From positions 248,001 through 312,000 of the forward strand of contig NZ_JAAAWO010000005.1 in assembly GCF_010500895.1 (NCBI RefSeq): DNA of 64,000 bases, read 5' to 3'. The notes below the pieces were generated by a model that saw only the letters and a program-made list of their open reading frames with translations, did no database searches and was not told the origin of the DNA. Source of the DNA: Alteromonas genovensis (lineage in GTDB: Bacteria; Pseudomonadota; Gammaproteobacteria; Enterobacterales; Alteromonadaceae). Within the stretch, counting starts at the first letter, position 1, and each line of letters begins with the position of its first letter. A program made the position numbers and the translations under genes. Of the stretch, positions 9,194-19,328 are shown piece by piece.

Positions 9194-10279
9194 TTATCCA
9201 TTCACTCGTTCGAATTCACGCATAAACTCTACAAGGGCTAACACGCCTTCAACAGACATAGCGTTGTAAATACTCGCGCGCATACCGCCAACAGAACGAT
9301 GACCTTTAAGCGCTAGCAACCCTGCTTCTTGAGACTGCTTTAAAAACAACTCGTTTAAGTCAGTATTTGCAAGATGAAACGGCACGTTCATTTTTGAGCG
9401 ATTGTGTGGGTGCACTTTACTTGAATAGAAATCAGAACTATCAATAGCTGAATATAGTAACGAGGCTTTTTCGGCATTGCGTTTCGCCATTGCATCTACG
9501 CCGCCCATGTCTTTCAACCACTCAAATACCAACCCCGCTAAATACCATGAGAAGGTTGGCGGCGTGTTATACATAGAGTCAGCTTTAGCTGCTAGACCAT
9601 AATCGAAGATAGAAGGTGTTTCTTTACGGGCATAACCCACTAAGTCTTCACGAACAATAACCACTGACAAACCACTAGGGCCAATGTTCTTTTGCGCTCC
9701 AGCATAAATAATACCGTGCTTAGCCACATCTAGCGGTTGCGACAATATTGTTGAAGACATGTCTGACACTAAGGGCACATCGCCTGATTCAGGTAGCCAA
9801 TCAAAAGCAATACCATCGACAGTTTCATTCGGGCAAAAGTGATAATACGCCGCAGATTGGTCAATATTGGCAAGTGAAGGTTGAGGAACAAAGTGCATTC
9901 CATCTTTATCCGTTACTTCGCCAATAACCACTGCGTTGTTATACTTGTTTGCTTCTGCTACGGCTCCCTTAGACCAAGAACCACTGACAAGGTGAAGACT
10001 GGTATCCTCACTCTTAGAAATATTCAGAGGCACTGCAGCAAACTGACCACGACCACCACCATGGGTGAACAGAACGTGATAGTTTGAAGGAATAGATAAA
10101 AGGTCACGCAGATCCTGCTCGGCCTTTGCGGCTATCTCAATAAAGTCTTTGCCTCGATGACTGACTTCCATAACAGAGCAATGTAAGTCACGCCAGTTTG
10201 TAAATTCGCCTTGGGCTTTTTGCATCACTTCCTTAGGAAGCATTGCTGGGCCAGCACTAAAGTTAAATACCTCATTCAT
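9194..10279 (-). CDS. serC: Phosphoserine aminotransferase
   Basis: 361 aa PLP enzyme (E. coli 362) that makes 3-phosphoserine in serine synthesis and also serves pyridoxal phosphate synthesis. It begins [14 protein letters not shown] and carries the PLP lysine in [12 protein letters not shown] and the C-terminal [13 protein letters not shown]. An in-frame ATG 15 codons upstream would prepend residues absent from the family, so the ATG at 10279 is chosen. It shares an operon with aroA. Confidence 0.96.
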   Translation of the reverse strand: MNEVFNFSAGPAMLPKEVMQKAQGEFTNWRDLHCSVMEVSHRGKDFIEIAAKAEQDLRDLLSIPSNYHVLFTHGGGRGQFAAVPLNISKSEDTSLHLVSGSWSKGAVAEANKYNNAVVIGEVTDKDGMHFVPQPSLANIDQSAAYYHFCPNETVDGIAFDWLPESGDVPLVSDMSSTILSQPLDVAKHGIIYAGAQKNIGPSGLSVVIVREDLVGYARKETPSIFDYGLAAKADSMYNTPPTFSWYLAGLVFEWLKDMGGVDAMAKRNAEKASLLYSAIDSSDFYSSKVHPHNRSKMNVPFHLANTDLNELFLKQSQEAGLLALKGHRSVGGMRASIYNAMSVEGVLALVEFMREFERVNG

Positions 10280-10307
10280 CGCGTTTTTCAACACCTGTAT
10301 ACTAGTT

Positions 10308-10343
10308 GCCAATTGGGATGCCAATTAGAACGCCAATTGGCAA
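10308..10343. repeat. Three 12-bp tandem repeats upstream of serC
   Basis: GCCAATTGGGAT, GCCAATTAGAAC and GCCAATTGGCAA follow one another without gaps; two copies carry the palindrome CCAATTGG. They lie 28 bp upstream of the chosen serC start and could be protein binding sites or slippage products. Confidence 0.75.
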
Positions 10344-10367
10344 ACAAGCGGCATAAGCCGCTTGTTT
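10342..10367 (-). terminator. Strong hairpin between gyrA and serC
   Basis: AAACAAGCGGC (10342-10352) pairs perfectly with GCCGCTTGTTT (10357-10367) around ATAA. The T-run on the minus strand is short, so termination after gyrA is likely but not certain. A further inverted repeat AGTTACTT/AAGTAACT lies at 10423-10441, just after the gyrA stop. Confidence 0.6.
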
Positions 10368-10451
10368 ATAAGAACAATGATAATGCATACCAACCACAGA
10401 GCATCGTCTGTAACCGGTAACTAGTTACTTTTTAAGTAACTTGCACTACCC

Positions 10452-13145
10452 CTAGTCTTCTGTCGTTGAGCTGTCGTCGTCTTGTGCGACGTTTTCTTCT
10501 TGCTCAGGTAACGCTTCAGGAGTAATAGGATTACCTTCTTCATCAAGCTCAGGTAACTCTACAACTTCTTCAATACGTTGTAAGCCAACCACATGTTCAC
10601 CTTCCACAGTACGCATCAAGCGAACACCTTGAGTGTTACGTCCCACTACTGAGACTTCGCTTACTCGTGTACGTACCAATGTACCTTGATCACTGATCAA
10701 CATCATTTCGTTAGTTTCGTCTACTTGCACGGCACCAACAACTTTTCCGTTACGGTCTGAAACCTTTATAGAAACAACCCCCTGGGTTGCTCGGCTCTTC
10801 GCTGGATAATCTTCTAGCGGCGTACGCTTACCGAAACCATTTACGGTGGCCGTTAGTATAGGACCATCGCCTTTTGGAACAATAAGTGAAACCACTTTCT
10901 GATCATCTTGCAAACGAATTCCACGAACACCGGTTGCTGTTCTACCCATTGGACGAAGGGCAAGAAGCTCTTCCCCAGTTTCAGGGTCGCGTTTCACTTC
11001 ACCTGTTTCGCTGTCGCGAAGCTTTTCGTTAAAGCGAACCACTTTACCAGCGTCAGAGAACAACATAATGTCGTCATCACCGTGGGTAATATCAACACCA
11101 ATCAGTTCGTCGCCTTCATTGAGATTAACAGCAATAATACCGTTTGCACGAGGGCGAGAATAAAGGCTTAAGTCTGTCTTCTTCACCGTACCGTTCGCCG
11201 TTGCCATCAGGACATACTTGCCTTCAACAAACTCTTTAATAGGTAGGATTGCAGTAATACGTTCGTTTTCTTCCAACGGTAAAATATTGACTATTGGACG
11301 ACCACGGGCATTACGACTGGCAAACGGCAGTTGATACACCTTCAACCAGTACAGTCTTCCGCGAGTTGAGAAACAAAGAATATGGTCGTGGGTATTTGCC
11401 ACAAGCAGTTTTTCAATAATGTCTTCGTCTTTCATCTTTGTCGCTGATTTACCACGGCCGCCACGTCGTTGCGCCTCGTAATCTGTCAGCTTCTGGTATT
11501 TCACGTAGCCTTCGCGAGAAAGGGTTACAACCACTTCTTCTCTCTCGATCAGGTCTTCAATATCAATGTCGTGGCTTGCAGCTGTGATTTCTGTACGGCG
11601 TTCGTCACCGTATTCTTCACGTACTTTTTCAAGTTCTTCTTGAATAACTTCCATCAAACGCTCTGGGCTATTTAATATGTGAAGTAATTCAGCAATGATC
11701 TCTAGTAGCTGCTTGTATTCTTCTAAAATCTTTTCGTGTTCAAGGCCTGTCAGCTTGTGCAAGCGAAGGTCAAGAATAGCTTGTGCCTGCTGCTCGGTAA
11801 GGAAATATTTTCCTTCGCGAATACCAAACTCTGGCATTAGCCAATCTGGTCGCGCAGCGTCGTCGCCAGCACGTTCTAGCATCTGCGACACGTCGCCGAG
11901 CTGCCAGCCTTGTGCAACCAATCCTTTTTTCGCGTCAGCTGGGCTGTTCGATGCCTTAATCAACTCAATAATTGGGTCGATGTTGGCAAGCGCAATAGCT
12001 AGGCCTTCAAGGATGTGAGCACGATCTCGTGCTTTGCGCAATTCAAACACCGTACGACGTGTAACTACTTCTCTGCGGTGAAGAATAAATGCTTCTAGCG
12101 TTTCTTTAAGGTTAAATATCTTAGGCTGAGTATTGTCCAACGCTACCATATTTATACCAAATACAGTTTGTAACTGCGTATTGGCATATAGGTGGTTTAA
12201 CAATACTTCAGCTGATTCGTTGCGTCTAACCTCGATAACAATGCGCATACCGTCTTTATCAGACTCATCACGCAGTGCTGAAATACCTTCAATACGCTTT
12301 TCTTTAACTAACTCGGCCATCTTTTCGATAAGGCGAGCTTTGTTAACTTGATAGGGTATTTCGTTAACGATAATTGTTTCTTTACCGTTACTGTCAGTTT
12401 CAATGTCAGCTTTTGCACGCAGGTATATTTTACCGCGGCCAGTGCGGTAAGCGTCTTCAATTCCCTTGCGGCCGCTGATGGTTGCAGCGGTTGGGAAATC
12501 GGGACCCGGTATATGAGTCATCAATTCGTCGATAGACAAATCGGGATTTTCGATAAGCGCAACACAGCCGTTGATAACTTCAGTTAAGTTATGCGGCGGA
12601 ATATTAGTGGCCATACCCACGGCAATACCCGACGAACCATTAACGAGAAGGTTAGGCACTTTCGTTGGTAACACTTCAGGAATAAATTCAGTGCCGTCGT
12701 AGTTTGGAACAAAGTTAACGGTTTCTTTATCTAGGTCAGCTAACAACTCGTGGGCAATTTTTGCCATGCGCACTTCGGTGTAACGCATTGCGGCCGCAGA
12801 ATCGCCATCGACAGAACCAAAGTTACCTTGTCCGTCTACCAGCATATATCGCAATGAAAAAGGCTGCGCCATACGAACGATAGTGTCGTACACGGCGGAA
12901 TCACCATGTGGGTGATATTTACCAATTACATCGCCTACCACACGGGCAGATTTTTTATATGGCTTGTTGAAGTCGTTTTTTAGTTCGTTCATCGCGAACA
13001 GCACTCGGCGGTGAACTGGCTTCAAGCCATCTCTTACATCAGGCAATGCTCGCCCGACAATAACGCTCATCGCGTAATCGAGGTAGGAGTTTTTTAACTC
13101 TTCCTCAATATTAACGGGGAGAATTTCTTTAGCGTTATCAGACAT
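10452..13145 (-). CDS. gyrA: DNA gyrase subunit A
   Basis: 897 aa (E. coli 875). It breaks and rejoins DNA to introduce negative supercoils together with GyrB. The N-terminal 120 residues are nearly colinear with E. coli, so the numbering holds: catalytic Y122 lies in AAAMRYTE, and the quinolone-determining region reads [10 protein letters not shown] with S83 and D87, the drug-sensitive wild-type residues. The C-terminal pinwheel carries the GyrA box QRRGGRGK, and the tail is strongly acidic ([18 protein letters not shown]). It is divergent from ubiG. Confidence 0.99.
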   Translation of the reverse strand: MSDNAKEILPVNIEEELKNSYLDYAMSVIVGRALPDVRDGLKPVHRRVLFAMNELKNDFNKPYKKSARVVGDVIGKYHPHGDSAVYDTIVRMAQPFSLRYMLVDGQGNFGSVDGDSAAAMRYTEVRMAKIAHELLADLDKETVNFVPNYDGTEFIPEVLPTKVPNLLVNGSSGIAVGMATNIPPHNLTEVINGCVALIENPDLSIDELMTHIPGPDFPTAATISGRKGIEDAYRTGRGKIYLRAKADIETDSNGKETIIVNEIPYQVNKARLIEKMAELVKEKRIEGISALRDESDKDGMRIVIEVRRNESAEVLLNHLYANTQLQTVFGINMVALDNTQPKIFNLKETLEAFILHRREVVTRRTVFELRKARDRAHILEGLAIALANIDPIIELIKASNSPADAKKGLVAQGWQLGDVSQMLERAGDDAARPDWLMPEFGIREGKYFLTEQQAQAILDLRLHKLTGLEHEKILEEYKQLLEIIAELLHILNSPERLMEVIQEELEKVREEYGDERRTEITAASHDIDIEDLIEREEVVVTLSREGYVKYQKLTDYEAQRRGGRGKSATKMKDEDIIEKLLVANTHDHILCFSTRGRLYWLKVYQLPFASRNARGRPIVNILPLEENERITAILPIKEFVEGKYVLMATANGTVKKTDLSLYSRPRANGIIAVNLNEGDELIGVDITHGDDDIMLFSDAGKVVRFNEKLRDSETGEVKRDPETGEELLALRPMGRTATGVRGIRLQDDQKVVSLIVPKGDGPILTATVNGFGKRTPLEDYPAKSRATQGVVSIKVSDRNGKVVGAVQVDETNEMMLISDQGTLVRTRVSEVSVVGRNTQGVRLMRTVEGEHVVGLQRIEEVVELPELDEEGNPITPEALPEQEENVAQDDDSSTTED

Positions 13146-13460
13146 AAACTGCTTAATCCCTTTTTCTTGATTTGTTCTGCGTTATCCGTTTTGACCTGCT
13201 TTTAAGTAATCTCAAAGCAATGCCATGGTGCGCACTATTGTTATTATGTGGGTTCATAATCGTCTCACGAGTGTACCACTTGATGACAGATTTATGTAGC
13301 GCTTAATTACGCTTATTGGAGCAATATAAGGTAAGCGTTTATTTTTCGTGCAGACGGCAGTTTTAGACCCTGTATAATGGATAAAAATAGGGGAAAATGT
13401 AACTCCTACTCGGTATTTTGCGTTATGTTATTTATACGCCATTGAAGGATTCACCTGTCT
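13146..13460. promoter_or_regulatory. Divergent gyrA-ubiG promoter region
   Basis: This 315-bp gap separates the divergent gyrA and ubiG. On the plus strand a perfect TATAAT at 13373-13378 lies 82 bp before ubiG, without a clear -35. On the minus strand an extended -10 (TGG then TACACT, 13275-13270) is the best gyrA candidate. I see no other structure. Confidence 0.4.
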
Positions 13461-14180
13461 ATGACAAATAAAGCTGTAACAAATGTAGACCCACAAGAAA
13501 TTGATAAATTTTCTCAACTCGCCTCTCGGTGGTGGGACCCTGAGGGAGAGTTTGAGCCCCTTCACCTCATAAACCCTCTTCGTCTGGACTTTATCAATCA
13601 AAATGCACAAGGCCTCTTTGGTAAAACCGTGATCGACATAGGTTGCGGTGGTGGAATACTGGCTGAGTCAATGGCCAAAGCCGGTGCTGCAGTCACTGGC
13701 TTGGACATGGCCCAAGCTTCTCTAGAAGTGGCAAAGCTTCACGGTCTGGAATCAGGCGCCAAAGTTGACTACGTTTGCTCAACTGCTGAGGACTTTGCCG
13801 CTGATAACGCTGGCAAGTTTGATGTAGTCACCTGCATGGAGATGCTTGAACACGTTCCCGATCCTGCCTCGGTAGTTTCTGCATGCGCTGCGCTAGCTAA
13901 GCCTGGAGGGCATGTGTTCTTTTCTACGCTTAATCGAAATATAAAGTCATATTTGATGGGGATCGTTGGTGCTGAATATGTCCTTAAATTGGTCCCTAAA
14001 GGTACTCACGATCACAGCAAGTTCTTGAAGCCTTCTGAACTTATGTCGATGACTGACAATGCGGGTTTACTTCCCCGAGACATGACAGGCCTTCATATGG
14101 ATCCGGTCACACAAGGGTTTTATCTTTCTGCTGATAATGTGGATGTTAATTACCTACTATATACAGTAGTACCAGATTAA
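13461..14180 (+). CDS. ubiG: Ubiquinone biosynthesis O-methyltransferase
   Basis: 239 aa (E. coli 240). It performs both O-methylations in ubiquinone synthesis with S-adenosylmethionine. It starts with the family segment [27 protein letters not shown] in two pieces, followed by SAM motif [14 protein letters not shown] (about residues 56-68) and [17 protein letters not shown] lies upstream of the ATG. Its stop lies only 5 bp before the first NrdR box of the nrdA promoter. Confidence 0.97.
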   Translation: MTNKAVTNVDPQEIDKFSQLASRWWDPEGEFEPLHLINPLRLDFINQNAQGLFGKTVIDIGCGGGILAESMAKAGAAVTGLDMAQASLEVAKLHGLESGAKVDYVCSTAEDFAADNAGKFDVVTCMEMLEHVPDPASVVSACAALAKPGGHVFFSTLNRNIKSYLMGIVGAEYVLKLVPKGTHDHSKFLKPSELMSMTDNAGLLPRDMTGLHMDPVTQGFYLSADNVDVNYLLYTVVPD

Positions 14181-14184
14181 GTTA

Positions 14185-14232
14185 ACACTATATGTAGGGG
14201 CATGATGATATTTCATACACCATATATCGTGT
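14185..14232 (+). promoter_or_regulatory. Pair of NrdR boxes
   Basis: Box 1, ACACTATATGTAGGGG (14185-14200), and box 2, ACACCATATATCGTGT (14217-14232), match the NrdR consensus ACACWATATATWGTGT; box 2 matches all but the two W positions and box 1 matches 12-13 of 16. Box starts are 32 bp apart, about three helical turns, the spacing expected for paired NrdR boxes. Box 2 lies between the -35 and -10 of the proposed nrdA promoter. Confidence 0.8.
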
Positions 14233-14241
14233 TTTTATAAA
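14212..14241 (+). promoter_or_regulatory. Proposed nrdA promoter
   Basis: TTCATA (14212-14217) and TATAAA (14236-14241) are separated by 18 bp. NrdR box 2 fills the spacer, so repression by occlusion is expected. It predicts a leader of about 510 nt before the nrdA ATG. Confidence 0.5.
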
Positions 14242-14757
14242 AAAGCGTTTTTAATATTAAATTAATTTAGCGTTCGATCATTTTTCTCAAAAGTGCTTGC
14301 ATTTGGTTTGATTAACGCTTGTAGAACGCTAAAAAGTTAGCCTCCACTAACGTAAAAACTATGCCAGATTGAGTGATGGAAATACCACCAGATATTGGGT
14401 TGCATTACAGTGAAAACCTCACTATCTTGTGTTCTGTCCGCAGCGCGATCCGGCAGTAATTTTTCAGGATCAAAGCTCAGACGTCGCGCAAAAAATTTTA
14501 CGTGACGCTTTCACTGGACACAACAAAAGCAGAAAATTTCTAAGCAGTCTCTACTCGTGTATTTCAGTTCAGACGGCTTTAGTGTGTTTAATGATGTTGG
14601 TATAAGTACAAAAACAGCATCACTCTAGCAGCGTTTAATGCTGTGTGCAGACACGCTAAAAGTGACAACGAAACACCTTAGAAACACGACACGAATTAAA
14701 ACTAAAATGGGTGTTAAACCCACGCTTTATGCGCTAACAGAAAAACGGCCAAGTAAC
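14242..14757 (+). other. Long nrdA leader without a recognised gene
   Basis: About 516 bp between the proposed promoter and nrdA contain no convincing coding sequence. The reading frame of nrdA is open back to 14638, but those residues are not part of the family. A short hairpin TGGGT/ACCCA is at 14708-14722. I find no cobalamin riboswitch or DnaA box. Confidence 0.5.
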
Positions 14758-17079
14758 ATGAATGATAATTTGTTTGTCACCAAACGAAATGGTGAAAAAG
14801 AGTCTATTGATTTAGAAAAAATCCATAAAGTAGTAACGTGGGCGGCAAAAGGACTTAGCAACGTTTCTGTTTCGCAAGTTGAAATTAAAGCGCAAATACA
14901 GTTCTTTGACGGCATTAATACCAGCGAGATCCACGAAACATTAATCAAGTCGGCGGCAGATCTCATTTCTACCGATGCCCCTGATTATCAATATCTTGCT
15001 GCTCGTCTAGCTATCTTCCATTTACGCAAAAAAGCCTACGGACAGTTTGAGCCGCCAGCGCTTATCGACCAAGTTAAGCAAATGGTTGAAATGGGCAAAT
15101 ACGATAGCCACCTACTTGAAGACTACTCTGCTGAAGAGTTCGCCGAAATGGAAACGTATATCGACCATTGGCGCGACATGAACTTCAGCTACGCCGCGGT
15201 TAAACAGCTCGAGGGGAAATACCTTGTCCAAAACCGTGTTACGGGTGAAATCTACGAAAGCGCACAGTTTCTTTATATTTTAGTTGCCGCCTGTTTATTT
15301 GCGAATTATGACAAAGCGACTCGTATGGATTACATCCGACGGTTCTACGATGCTGCATCGACGTTTAAACTTTCATTACCAACGCCAATCATGTCTGGTG
15401 TTAGAACCCCTACTCGTCAGTTCAGCTCATGCGTTTTAATTGAGGCAGGCGATAGCTTAGATTCAATCAATGCAACCGCAAGCGCAATTGTTAAGTACGT
15501 GAGCCAACGTGCCGGTATTGGAGTGAACGCTGGGCGTATTCGTGCACTAGGTAGCCCAATTCGCGGTGGCGAAGCATTCCACACTGGATGCATTCCTTTC
15601 TACAAGTACTTTCAAACGGCAGTTAAAAGCTGTTCGCAAGGCGGTGTTCGCGGCGGTGCAGCAACTTTGTTCTACCCACTATGGCACATGGAAGTTGAAT
15701 CGCTTTTAGTACTTAAAAACAATCGTGGTGTTGAAGAAAACCGCGTTCGCCACCTCGACTACGGTGTGCAGTTTAACAAGCTTATGTATCAGCGCATGAT
15801 GAAAGATGGCTACATTTCATTGTTCAGCCCTTCTGATGTGCCTGGTTTGTATGATGCCTTCTTCGCCGATCAAGATAAGTTTGAAGAGCTGTACGTTAAA
15901 TACGAAAATGACGACAGCATTCGCAAGAAACAAATCAAAGCCATGGAATTGTTCAGCTTGTTTATGCAAGAGCGAGCAAGCACAGGCCGTATTTATCTTC
16001 AAAATGTGGACCACTGTAATACTCACAGCCCATTCAACCCTGAAGTAGCGCCGGTACGTCAAAGTAACCTATGTCTTGAAATAGCGCTTCCAACTAAGCC
16101 GCTTCAGCACGTTAATGATGAAGAAGGTGAGATTGCGTTATGTACACTGTCTGCATTTAATCTAGGGGCTATTAAGTCATTAGACGAATTTGAAGAGCTA
16201 GCAGATTTAGCAGTTCGTGCACTCGACAACTTATTAGACTACCAAGACTATCCAGTGCCAGCAGCGTTTAACGCCACTATGGGTCGCAGAACCCTGGGTG
16301 TTGGTGTAATTAACTTTGCCTACTACTTGGCGAAGAATAACGTTAGATACTCTGACGGCAGTGCGAACGGTCTTGTTCACCGCACGTTCGAAGCAATGCA
16401 GTACTACCTGCTTAAGGCATCGAACAATCTCGCTAAAGAAAAAGGCGCCTGTCCGAAGTTTAATGAGACAACCTACTCGCAAGGAATAATGCCTATTGAC
16501 AGTTACAAGCGTGACTTAGACAAGGTATGCAATGAGCCGCTGCAATACGACTGGGACGCACTGCGTGAAGATGTAAAAACACACGGATTGCGCAACTCGA
16601 CACTGTCGGCCTTGATGCCGTCAGAAACATCGTCACAAATCTCAAATGCGACCAATGGTATTGAGCCACCTCGTGGATTTATCAGTATCAAGTCCAGTAA
16701 AGACGGTGTTTTAAAGCAAGTTGTTCCAGAGTATGAGACTCTGAGAAATCAATACGAATTATTATGGGATATTCCATCTAACGATGGCTATCTTCAATTA
16801 GTGGGTATTATGCAGAAGTTTATCGACCAGACAATTTCAGCGAACACCAACTACGACCCAAGCCGTTTTGATGGTAACAAGGTTCCAATGAAGCTGTTGC
16901 TTAAAGACCTGTTAACAACATACAAGCTTGGCGTGAAAACATTGTATTATCATAATACTCGCGACGGCGCGTCAGACACTTCAGCACTAGATACAAAAGC
17001 TAGTGAGCCACTTCCTCGTCAAGAGGAAGTTGTAATAGAAGAAGATGATGATTGTGCCGGCGGTGCGTGCAAAATCTAA
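14758..17079 (+). CDS. nrdA: Class Ia ribonucleotide reductase, alpha subunit
   Basis: 773 aa (E. coli 761). It reduces ribonucleoside diphosphates to deoxy forms together with NrdB. An ATP-cone is at the N-terminus (LFVTKRNGEKESIDLEKI); the active-site region FSSCVLIEAGDSLDSI and the NLCLEIALPTKPL segment are intact; the C-terminal redox pair is CAGGAC. The frame is open 40 codons further upstream, but the ATG at 14758 matches the E. coli start MNQNLLVTKRDG, although its Shine-Dalgarno sequence is weak. Regulation by NrdR is indicated by paired boxes upstream. nrdB follows after 107 nt. Confidence 0.97.
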   Translation: MNDNLFVTKRNGEKESIDLEKIHKVVTWAAKGLSNVSVSQVEIKAQIQFFDGINTSEIHETLIKSAADLISTDAPDYQYLAARLAIFHLRKKAYGQFEPPALIDQVKQMVEMGKYDSHLLEDYSAEEFAEMETYIDHWRDMNFSYAAVKQLEGKYLVQNRVTGEIYESAQFLYILVAACLFANYDKATRMDYIRRFYDAASTFKLSLPTPIMSGVRTPTRQFSSCVLIEAGDSLDSINATASAIVKYVSQRAGIGVNAGRIRALGSPIRGGEAFHTGCIPFYKYFQTAVKSCSQGGVRGGAATLFYPLWHMEVESLLVLKNNRGVEENRVRHLDYGVQFNKLMYQRMMKDGYISLFSPSDVPGLYDAFFADQDKFEELYVKYENDDSIRKKQIKAMELFSLFMQERASTGRIYLQNVDHCNTHSPFNPEVAPVRQSNLCLEIALPTKPLQHVNDEEGEIALCTLSAFNLGAIKSLDEFEELADLAVRALDNLLDYQDYPVPAAFNATMGRRTLGVGVINFAYYLAKNNVRYSDGSANGLVHRTFEAMQYYLLKASNNLAKEKGACPKFNETTYSQGIMPIDSYKRDLDKVCNEPLQYDWDALREDVKTHGLRNSTLSALMPSETSSQISNATNGIEPPRGFISIKSSKDGVLKQVVPEYETLRNQYELLWDIPSNDGYLQLVGIMQKFIDQTISANTNYDPSRFDGNKVPMKLLLKDLLTTYKLGVKTLYYHNTRDGASDTSALDTKASEPLPRQEEVVIEEDDDCAGGACKI

Positions 17080-17120
17080 GCATTTAGAAACTGCACGCGC
17101 CCTTGCGGTACGCCGCAAGG
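17065..17120 (+). other. Two hairpins between nrdA and nrdB
   Basis: GCGTGCA (17065-17071) can pair with TGCACGC (17092-17098) across the nrdA stop. CCTTGCGG (17101-17108) pairs with CCGCAAGG (17113-17120) around TACG, a UNCG-type tetraloop. No T-run follows, so these are probably processing or stability elements that allow different NrdA and NrdB levels. Confidence 0.45.
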
Positions 17121-17186
17121 TAATAGATAGCAGCAAGAACACAAATAAAAATATGCGTTTATCATTAAGTTTTTAGTTAGGTCATC

Positions 17187-18317
17187 ATGAAATACACTAC
17201 GTTTAATCAACAAAGTACAAATCCGTTGCTAGAGCCAATGTTTTTCGGCAACCCCGTAAACGTTGCACGCTACGACCAGCAGAAGCATGCCATTTTCGAA
17301 AAGCTTATTGAAAAACAGATAAGTTTTTTCTGGCGCCCTGAAGAAGTTGATGTCACTCGAGATCGCGTTGATTTTCAAAAATTAACCGAGCCAGAGAAGC
17401 ACATTTTCATTTCTAACCTTAAGTACCAAACATTACTTGATTCGGTACAAGGCAGAAGCCCTAACATTGCGTTCTTGCCAATTATTTCACTGCCTGAATT
17501 AGAAACCTGGGTAGAGACGTGGTCTTTTTACGAGACTATTCACTCGCGCTCTTACACGCACATATTGCGTAACTTGTTTTCTGATCCAAGTGAAATCTTT
17601 AACGACATCGTGGTAAACGATGAAATAAAGCGCCGTGCCGCTGATATTTCTAAATACTACGACGATTTGATTTTTGCGACCCAGCTTTGGCAAACCCAAG
17701 GTGAAGGCGTGCATACGGTTGACGGTGTTGCTCACACTATCAATATGTACGAGCTTAAGAAAAAACTATACCTTTGCATGAACTCAGTGAATGCCCTTGA
17801 AGCAATTCGTTTTTATGTATCTTTTGCATGTACGTTCGCATTTGCTGAACGCAAGCTGATGGAAGGTAATTCAAAAATTATCCGTCTTATTGCTCGCGAC
17901 GAGAACCTTCACTTGTCTTCAACGCAACATGTATTAAATCTGTGGGCGAAGGGTAAAGACGACCCTGAAATGGCGCAAATTGCAGAAGAATGTAAAGACG
18001 AAGCTCGCGCTATCTTTATGAACGCCGTTGAGCAAGAAAAAGAATGGGCAGATTACTTATTCCAGAACGGTTCTATGATTGGCCTGAATAAGGAAATATT
18101 GTGTTCTTATGTTGAGTACATTGCTAATCAGCGTATGACTGCCATTGGTTTCGACGCACCGTTTGACGTTAGCAGTAATCCTCTGCCTTGGATGAATAAC
18201 TATCTTAATTCAGACAACGTACAGGTAGCTCCTCAAGAGTCTGAGATTAGCTCTTACCTTGTTGGTCAAATCGACTCAGCCGTAAGTGAAGAAGACTTCG
18301 CTGACTTTGAACTGTAA
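17187..18317 (+). CDS. nrdB: Class Ia ribonucleotide reductase, beta subunit
   Basis: 376 aa, same size as E. coli NrdB. It holds the diiron-tyrosyl radical cofactor. The radical tyrosine lies in HSRSYTHI, and iron ligands are visible in the [23 protein letters not shown] and [13 protein letters not shown] segments. The C-terminal tail ends in acidic [10 protein letters not shown], the NrdA-docking peptide. It is followed by the ferredoxin gene after 12 nt, the E. coli nrdA-nrdB-yfaE order. Confidence 0.98.
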   Translation: MKYTTFNQQSTNPLLEPMFFGNPVNVARYDQQKHAIFEKLIEKQISFFWRPEEVDVTRDRVDFQKLTEPEKHIFISNLKYQTLLDSVQGRSPNIAFLPIISLPELETWVETWSFYETIHSRSYTHILRNLFSDPSEIFNDIVVNDEIKRRAADISKYYDDLIFATQLWQTQGEGVHTVDGVAHTINMYELKKKLYLCMNSVNALEAIRFYVSFACTFAFAERKLMEGNSKIIRLIARDENLHLSSTQHVLNLWAKGKDDPEMAQIAEECKDEARAIFMNAVEQEKEWADYLFQNGSMIGLNKEILCSYVEYIANQRMTAIGFDAPFDVSSNPLPWMNNYLNSDNVQVAPQESEISSYLVGQIDSAVSEEDFADFEL

Positions 18318-18329
18318 TTACACAGTTTA

Positions 18330-18602
18330 ATGAATAGTAGTAACGAGATGCTCCGCATCGACATTGTTGATGTGGGGCAAATCAGCGCCCCTGCCGATAA
18401 AACCCTATTAAGCGCTATTGAAGCTGCTGGTATTAACATCCACTATCATTGCAGAGAAGGCTTCTGTGGTGCTTGTAGAACCAAGCTCCTTGAAGGTGAA
18501 GTGGAATACACCACTGATCCTCTTGCCTTTATTGATGACGACGAGATATTACCCTGCTGCTGCATAGCAAAAAAGCCGTTGAAAATTAAGGTCCCGCTGT
18601 AA
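18330..18602 (+). CDS. yfaE: YfaE-type 2Fe-2S ferredoxin, NrdB cofactor maintenance
   Basis: 90 aa plant-type ferredoxin (E. coli YfaE 84 aa). The iron-sulfur motif is CREGFCGAC, with the fourth cysteine in LPCCC; the second half LAFIDDDEILPCCC is very similar to YfaE. The role known for the family is delivering electrons to assemble and repair the diferric-tyrosyl radical of NrdB. An alternative start is the ATG at 18348; neither start has a clear Shine-Dalgarno sequence. Confidence 0.93.
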   Translation: MNSSNEMLRIDIVDVGQISAPADKTLLSAIEAAGINIHYHCREGFCGACRTKLLEGEVEYTTDPLAFIDDDEILPCCCIAKKPLKIKVPL

Positions 18603-18710
18603 TATCCCAAGCACAGCAGAAAACTCATTCCAAAAACTAATTTGCACATTTACACGTAGTTCAGCATGGCTGATATGTAGCCTAGGCGATTTAAACTGCT
18701 GCAAGTTGGT

Positions 18711-19085
18711 TTAAGGACGAGAATGCCATAGTGTATTAAGTTGCTTGATAACTTTGTATAGAAATCCAACTTGCGGTGGAGATTTTATCAACAGCCGATA
18801 CCCTTGGCACGGAAGTGTCTCAATTTCCCATTCTTGTGCTTCACACAAAGCACTGATTTTCCGCCTTAATCGACAGACAAGGTGGTTTATGGCGTCGTCG
18901 CTTACGTAACGATGGCCCCATACAATACTGCGAAGTTCATCTCTTGGTACACCTTTAGACTCAGCCTCAATTAAACTTGTCAGTAGCCGAGAGCATGCTG
19001 GTGATAAAGAAACATATTGCCCATCCGAGCGGACTAACCTTCGTGTCTCCGGCTCGTACATCAGGGTTTTGGCAACGGTTCTCAT
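18711..19085 (-). CDS. Small winged-helix (OmpR/CadC-type) DNA-binding protein
   Basis: 124 aa consisting almost entirely of one trans_reg_C winged-helix domain: SLSPACSRLLTSLIEA, RDELRSIVWGHRYVSDDAINHLVCRLRRKI and the wing ETLPCQGYRLL. No receiver domain and no membrane helix is present, unlike ToxR or CadC. The divergent neighbour is a DUF3718 secreted protein. Three CATGGTT-type motifs and a 14-bp palindrome lie in the 243-bp gap between them; the first overlaps this gene's own start codon, suggesting autoregulation. Target genes are unknown. Confidence 0.85.
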   Translation of the reverse strand: MRTVAKTLMYEPETRRLVRSDGQYVSLSPACSRLLTSLIEAESKGVPRDELRSIVWGHRYVSDDAINHLVCRLRRKISALCEAQEWEIETLPCQGYRLLIKSPPQVGFLYKVIKQLNTLWHSRP

Positions 19086-19136
19086 GGTTTACCCCGATAT
19101 CTTTAAGACTTTAGTATACCACATAGATGATAAAGC

Positions 19137-19244
19137 CATGGTTTATCCATGATTAAACAATGACGTTCTCGTTTAAGCTAATGAATTTCTTTCGTTTATT
19201 TTTATCATGAACTCGACACTCGAGTGTCATGGTTAAACATGATT
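19137..19244. promoter_or_regulatory. Repeated operator-like motifs between divergent genes
   Basis: CATGGTTTATCCATGATT (19137-19154) and CATGGTTAAACATGATT (19228-19244) are near copies, each a CATGGTT...CATGATT pair. A perfect 14-bp palindrome GACACTCGAGTGTC (19215-19228) abuts the second. A further CATGGTTTA covers the regulator start codon (19083-19091). Confidence 0.55.
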
Positions 19245-19328
19245 CAGCATCTATTCTGACATTAGCTGCAATGCGGTTAGCAGCCTTTTACCCCATAACT
19301 TCATTCTATGTGAAAAGGAATATGCAAC

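Noticed and set aside
14242-14757. Cobalamin riboswitch or DnaA boxes in the nrdA leader
   Set aside because: No B12-box-like sequence and no TTATNCACA site was found.
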